Part shown: positions 59,869-64,000 of the stretch, piece after piece | Numbering within the stretch: the first letter of the stretch is position 1 | How the letters are laid out: each line of letters begins with the position of its first letter | DNA from: Candidatus Fermentithermobacillaceae bacterium | GTDB taxonomy: Bacteria; Bacillota; Sulfobacillia; Fermentithermobacillales; Fermentithermobacillaceae | Assembly (NCBI GenBank): GCA_012837895.1 | Contig: DUQH01000035.1 | Coordinates: forward strand, 62,001 to 126,000 | Length of the DNA stretch: 64,000 bases | Reading direction: 5' to 3' | Made by a program: the position numbers and the translations under genes | Notes under the pieces: model-generated | Databases searched by the model: none | Told to the model about the DNA's origin: nothing | The model's input: only the letters and a program-made list of their open reading frames with translations

Positions 59869-61468
59869 AGGTTTTCTAAGCATCGTGCTTCATGCGCACC
59901 TGCCTTTTGTAAAGCACGTTGATGCAGATGACTGCCTGGAACAAAGGTGGCTCTTTCAGGCAATCACCGAAACGTATATTCCTATTTTGAACTGTATATC
60001 CAGACTCGCAGAAGATGATTTGCCAGGCAAGATAACTATATCCCTATCTCCTCCCCTGCTTGAAATGCTGGATGACAGTTTACTGCAAGAGCGCTACATA
60101 AGACATCTTGAGCACCTAATAGAGCTTGCCCAAAAAGAAACTGTAAGGGTCAGAGGCGACATCAACCTGGAACCTCTGGCTAGCATGTACCTGAGCAGGT
60201 TTGAGCAAACCTACCTCGATTACGTAGACAAGTTCAAATGCAACCTGATACAACCATGGGCTGCCCTGGAATCTGAAGGATACGTGGAATTATCCACTTC
60301 AGCCGCCACTCACGCATACTTGCCGCTCCTGCTGAGTGACAGCTCTATCCGGGCTCAAGTTGAGGCTGGGCTAAATACCTTCAGGCGCCATTTCGGCCAC
60401 ACTCCAAAAGGCTTCTGGCTACCTGAATGCGCATACGTACCAGATGTGGAGCCGGTGCTGAAACAGGAAGGCGTTGACTACTTCATCATGGAAACCCACG
60501 GAGTGCTTTTCTCCACCCCAAGGCCAAGGTTTGGGTATCACGCGCCTGTGGTCACACCCAATGGTTTGCTGGCTTTCGCCAGGGATCCTGATTGCTCCAA
60601 GCAGGTATGGAGTGCAGACGAAGGTTATCCCGGAGACCCCTGGTACAGGGAGTTTTATAGGGACGTGGGATATGACCTTCCTTTGGACTACCTTGGCAAG
60701 GCTTTACCCGGCAACACCAGGGTGCCTCTAGGGATTAAGTATTACAGGGTAACCGACAGAAAGAGCAACTACAAGGATTTCTACCGGCCTGAAATAGCTA
60801 AGCACAGGGCATGGGAACATGCGGGCAGTTTCATGTTCTGGCGCAACAAGGAAGCGGAGTTTTGGAATGACATATACGGCCGTAGGCCGGTCATGGTTGC
60901 GCCTTACGACGCTGAGCTCTTCGGGCACTGGTGGTACGAAGGCCCTCTATGGTTAGAGAACCTCATGCGGCGGATGGCACTGGAAAAGCAATCCGTCAAG
61001 CTTATATCCCTGTCCGAATACCGTGAGTATTATCCTGTCAATCAGCCGGCTGAACCGGCGGTTTCAAGCTGGGGCTACAAAGGTTACCATGAAGTATGGC
61101 TTGCAGATTCGAATCACTGGATTTACCGGCACTTGCACCACTGCGAAACGCTAATGGCCCGGCTTTCAGAGGACTTCAAACATGCCACGGGGCTTGCAGA
61201 AAGGGCTTTGAACCAGGCAGCACGGGAGTTATTGCTGGCTCAGGCTTCAGACTGGCCATTCATAATGAAATCAGGAACTGTACATCAATATGCAGTCAAC
61301 CGTTTTGTAACTCACGTAGGCAGATTTCTAAGACTCGCCAGGCAGATCGAAACAGGTGCCGTAGACCCTGTATTTCTAAAGCACCTGGAGCATACCGACA
61401 ACATATTCCCTGACATTGATTTCAGGGTTTTCGCCACCGGTATCCGGGATGAAGGAAAGGTATCCTGA
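59861..61468 (+). CDS. GH57 glucan-branching enzyme (DUF1957)
   Basis: 535 residues from ATG 59861 (GGGGGA 9 bases upstream). LHAHLPFVKH at the N-terminus (metal/substrate His), nucleophile Glu in GFWLPECAYVP, acid Asp in PYDAELFGHWWYEGPLW, and a C-terminal DUF1957 helical domain. This layout is that of GH57 1,4-alpha-glucan branching enzymes. Starts inside the DUF4912 stop, so the two are coupled. Confidence 0.92.
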   Translation: MAKGFLSIVLHAHLPFVKHVDADDCLEQRWLFQAITETYIPILNCISRLAEDDLPGKITISLSPPLLEMLDDSLLQERYIRHLEHLIELAQKETVRVRGDINLEPLASMYLSRFEQTYLDYVDKFKCNLIQPWAALESEGYVELSTSAATHAYLPLLLSDSSIRAQVEAGLNTFRRHFGHTPKGFWLPECAYVPDVEPVLKQEGVDYFIMETHGVLFSTPRPRFGYHAPVVTPNGLLAFARDPDCSKQVWSADEGYPGDPWYREFYRDVGYDLPLDYLGKALPGNTRVPLGIKYYRVTDRKSNYKDFYRPEIAKHRAWEHAGSFMFWRNKEAEFWNDIYGRRPVMVAPYDAELFGHWWYEGPLWLENLMRRMALEKQSVKLISLSEYREYYPVNQPAEPAVSSWGYKGYHEVWLADSNHWIYRHLHHCETLMARLSEDFKHATGLAERALNQAARELLLAQASDWPFIMKSGTVHQYAVNRFVTHVGRFLRLARQIETGAVDPVFLKHLEHTDNIFPDIDFRVFATGIRDEGKVS

Positions 61469-61532
61469 CAGAGAAACAGCAGCAACCAGCCCCTTGCTGT
61501 TGGAGTATTAGAATGCTGGATATGAGCTGGAT

Positions 61533-62339
61533 ATGAATACGCTGGAAAGGACTGATCATGTGGGAACGCCTGAGCAGCCTGAATCAAACAAGACCGGTGC
61601 AATCAAGGAATTCGGAACGGTCAGCTTGCCGTACGGACAGGCAAAGATCTTCTGCCTGCCAATAACCGGACAGATTGAAGGGCATATTGTGCTTCCTTCC
61701 CAAAACAAGACCACCAAGTACGAACACGTCCTGCCCCAGCTTGTGGCCATAGAAGAAGATCCTAACACCGCAGGCCTCCTGGTGCTTCTAAATACAGTTG
61801 GTGGAGATGTAGAAGCGGGCCTGGCAATAGCAGAACTAATCAAGAGCATGTCCAAACCCACGGTCTCGCTTGTGCTCGGCGGGGGGCACAGCATCGGGGT
61901 ACCCATAGCTGTTGCAGCCAGGTACTCGTTCATTACAGAAACGGCAACCATGACCATACACCCTATCAGGCTTGCCGGAACTGTCCTGGGAGTCCCGCAA
62001 ACATATGAGTACCTGGAGAAAATGCAGGACCGCGTAATCAAGTTCGTAGTGAATAATTCAAATATTCGCGAAGAAGTTTTCCGGGGAATAATGTTTAGAA
62101 CCGGTGAGCTTGCCCGGGACATAGGCACCATCCTTGTTGGAAAGGAAGCGGTAAAGGTGGGCCTAATCGACGGGGTGGGCGGACTCCAAGACGCTGTGGA
62201 GAAACTCAAGCAACTGTCCTGCGGGACTCAAGATAATCAGAGCTGCGGGTACACACAGACGGAACCTCCCATGGTCCAACGACCTAACGGGCAAGCGCAC
62301 CACCCGCAGCAGCCTCACATACCCTACGAGTTTGAGTAG
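61533..62339 (+). CDS. tepA: ClpP-like protease TepA (YmfB)
   Basis: 268 residues. ClpP/crotonase fold with nucleophile Ser in [12 protein letters not shown] and His in [32 protein letters not shown] is the oligomer strand. TepA proteins are linked to protein export in Bacillus, where ylzJ and spoIIIE follow. Here ylzJ follows but no ftsK/spoIIIE is seen. The polar N- and C-terminal tails (Gln/Pro-rich end) are longer than usual. The ATG has GCTGGAT only, a weak site. Confidence 0.85.
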   Translation: MNTLERTDHVGTPEQPESNKTGAIKEFGTVSLPYGQAKIFCLPITGQIEGHIVLPSQNKTTKYEHVLPQLVAIEEDPNTAGLLVLLNTVGGDVEAGLAIAELIKSMSKPTVSLVLGGGHSIGVPIAVAARYSFITETATMTIHPIRLAGTVLGVPQTYEYLEKMQDRVIKFVVNNSNIREEVFRGIMFRTGELARDIGTILVGKEAVKVGLIDGVGGLQDAVEKLKQLSCGTQDNQSCGYTQTEPPMVQRPNGQAHHPQQPHIPYEFE

Positions 62340-62398
62340 ACCGGCTGAGTTCCAACATGGCGAGAACCGAGACTTACCAGGAAGGAGGTAGCCAGGCC

Positions 62399-62614
62399 AT
62401 GGTGCTTTACACCATCTACCCGCAGGAAGTGGTATTCCAGGTTGACGAACCGCGTAACTATCTCACGGTAGAGGTTGATAACAGGGTTTTTGTAATAGAG
62501 TTGGTAAACGGCCAGGCGCAAATAGTAAGGCTGATTTCCCACGATCCTCATGACTATCTCAACCCTCACTGGCAACCTGGAACAAAACTGAGTTTCACGA
62601 TTCCGGGGAAATAG
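62399..62614 (+). CDS. ylzJ: YlzJ-like protein
   Basis: 71 residues from ATG 62399 with GGAAGGAGG 10 bases upstream. VLYTIYPQEVVF, then the middle and IVRLISHDPHDYLNPHWQPG match the small YlzJ family found after tepA. Function unknown. Confidence 0.85.
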   Translation: MVLYTIYPQEVVFQVDEPRNYLTVEVDNRVFVIELVNGQAQIVRLISHDPHDYLNPHWQPGTKLSFTIPGK

Positions 62615-62737
62615 TCATCCTGTAAATATTGTTACCCTATACCCCCTAGCCGGGCCTCTGCAAGAAGAGAAAGAAGGTTTTCGTAACCCGACTGCGAAGA
62701 AAGATATACGCAAACGCGAGCGGAGAGGAGAGTCTGA

Positions 62738-64000
62738 ATGCCTGGAAAACAGAACCGGATCAGGCTGCCGGTAATATCACTACTGTTCATCTCGCTCTTG
62801 CCGGCAACGCTCTTTGCTGCTGTAATCCAGCAGCCGGCCTTGGCCCAAGGCGCTGAGAAGTTGGCAGTCAGCATAGCTGCTGAAGAACCACCTTATGTAA
62901 ACGTGCTTCTGGACATGGCACCAGTGAGATTCCCTACTAAACCGTACATAGAAGCTGAAACAACAATGGTGCCCCTGAGGGCGCTGGGCGAAGCCGTGGG
63001 AGCTGAGATCGGATGGGACGATACCCAGATGGCAGCCACTTGTTCCAAGAACGGCCTTACGTTAGTAATAAGGATCGGTGAAGCAACCATCAGCACCGCC
63101 GGTGGACAACTTGTCTCACTGCCTCAACCTGCTGCATTAGCTGGCGGAAACACCATAGTGCCCTTGGATCTCTTTACCGAAATCCTAGGCTATGATGCTA
63201 GTTGGGACGAAGCCACCCGCACTATATACTTATCGTCACCGGAAAAGAGCACATGCCCTAGCCTCTGGGGGTTCTATGCCCTGGGCTCAGTTACATACTC
63301 AAGCTGGTCAGACGTGTTTGGCGCCAGGTATCCTTTCTGCCAAGATGATTCCGCAGCCAACAAGATGGAAGGTTTGTTCCTGGGGTGGTTCGCAGTAGAC
63401 GATAGCGGAAAGATCACCTCAGAGCACAATACTGCCGGTTTTCAGAAGCCAGACGGCTGGCCTTCTGTGATTTTGAGGGCACGATTACATGGAATGAAGT
63501 TGTATTCAATGTATTTTGCGGACAGCGGGTCACAAATAACTTCGCTTCTTGATGACCCGGGTGCCAGGCTCCGGCTCGCCTTGGATATTGCCGGCACGTC
63601 AGCTGAATATGATGGGGTACTCATCGATTTTGAAGGCTTGGGTTTGGACGAAAACACGGCTGAAAGAGATAAGGCGAATTTCAACGAATTCCTGACTCTC
63701 TTGAGGGACTTCCTTGACAACAAATCCCTTGCAGTGGCTCTTCCTCCTGTGAGTAGCCCATTTAGAGGCTACGACCACAGGTACATAGGAGACCTTGCCG
63801 ACTTGGTTGTGCTCATGGCGTACAATTTCCAAGATCCGGACACACCGTCACCAGTAGCACCTTTTGATCAGGTAGACAACGCCATTAGGCAAGAAAGTGA
63901 ACTTGTAAGCCCGGACAAGATAATCCTCGGAGTTCCGGCATACGGGGTCATTTACGGCGTCTCTGAGGAAGGTCAGGCATCTGTGCTTGCTTTGCCTCCG
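62738..64000 (+). CDS. Secreted GH18-type glycosidase with copper amine oxidase-like domain, 3' end off window
   Basis: 421 residues visible, open at the right edge. ATG 62738 with GGAGAGGAG 7 bases upstream. Signal peptide (about 1-36), then a copper-amine-oxidase N-terminal-like (stalk/SH3-type) domain (about 60-165; YIEAETTMVPLRALGEAVGA ... DASWDEATRTIYL). A GH18 barrel follows with the catalytic motif YDGVLIDFEGLG (Asp and Glu present) and VVLMAYNF. Likely acts on spore or cell-wall peptidoglycan, as do related Clostridia and Bacillus proteins (YaaH/YdhD type); this is inference. Confidence 0.85.
   Translation, partial: MPGKQNRIRLPVISLLFISLLPATLFAAVIQQPALAQGAEKLAVSIAAEEPPYVNVLLDMAPVRFPTKPYIEAETTMVPLRALGEAVGAEIGWDDTQMAATCSKNGLTLVIRIGEATISTAGGQLVSLPQPAALAGGNTIVPLDLFTEILGYDASWDEATRTIYLSSPEKSTCPSLWGFYALGSVTYSSWSDVFGARYPFCQDDSAANKMEGLFLGWFAVDDSGKITSEHNTAGFQKPDGWPSVILRARLHGMKLYSMYFADSGSQITSLLDDPGARLRLALDIAGTSAEYDGVLIDFEGLGLDENTAERDKANFNEFLTLLRDFLDNKSLAVALPPVSSPFRGYDHRYIGDLADLVVLMAYNFQDPDTPSPVAPFDQVDNAIRQESELVSPDKIILGVPAYGVIYGVSEEGQASVLALPP

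Noticed and set aside
62615-62737. Gap before the GH18 gene checked for a cyclic-di-GMP or cyclic-di-AMP riboswitch
   Set aside because: No conserved riboswitch motif or strong stem was found.

Overview
The window reads as chromosome of an anaerobic, endospore-forming, Gram-positive bacterium of the Clostridia lineage. Spore genes are present (spoVM, ylbJ, the germination protease gpr, an alpha/beta small acid-soluble spore protein with a sigma-G-like promoter). The gene order follows the Firmicutes backbone gmk-rpoZ-coaBC-priA-def-fmt ... recG ... fapR-plsX-fab-rnc-smc-ftsY-ffh-rpsP-trmD-rplS. Rubrerythrin fits an anaerobe, a sigma-D-type promoter and a chemoreceptor fit motility, and an mIHF-type nucleoid protein and glycogen-handling GH15/GH57 enzymes fit thermophilic or syntrophic Clostridia. 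By my start choices about eighteen genes begin with TTG and many others with GTG. No tRNA, rRNA, insertion sequence or CRISPR array was seen.

Layout. 1-8 kb: polysaccharide deacetylase (cut by the window edge), lgt, a chemoreceptor, an ABC-F ATPase, a DUF2935 protein, a cysteine-cluster protein and rubrerythrin. 8-13.8 kb (minus): a compact Tad/Flp pilus operon, cpaB-cpaE-cpaF-tadB-tadC-flp-tadE-tadG-like, with mostly 4-base stop/start overlaps. It is driven by a strong promoter and preceded by a leader closed by an 18-bp stem; a divergent SLH-domain surface protein lies beside it. 15.7-34.8 kb (mostly minus): secretion and translation genes (rbgA, lepB, rplS, trmD, khpA, rpsP, ffh, ylxM, ftsY), smc, rnc, and a FapR-controlled fatty-acid and phospholipid operon that contains a DegV/FakB gene where fabH often sits, then rpmF, yceD and a Lon-type protease. 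A small S24-like regulator with its own palindromic operator is inserted in reverse orientation between rnc and smc.

34.9-44.4 kb: sporulation and coenzyme genes (ylbJ, coaD, gpr, ssp), recG, fakA, a Gls24 protein, rpmB and the tiny spoVM. 44.4-58.8 kb (minus): rpe, rsgA, the prkC/prpC signalling pair, rsmB, a metallopeptidase, a fused def-fmt gene, a priA whose helicase motifs are eroded, coaBC, rpoZ overlapped by an over-long gmk, and mihF. 56.8-61.5 kb: a glycogen/alpha-glucan cluster (GH15, DUF4912, GH57). 61.5-64 kb: tepA, ylzJ and a secreted GH18-type protein cut by the window edge.

The points most worth checking are the structured leader of the pilus operon, the motif-depleted PriA with its PGQ repeat, the def-fmt fusion, the regulator and operator inside the rnc-smc junction, and the gmk/rpoZ overlap.
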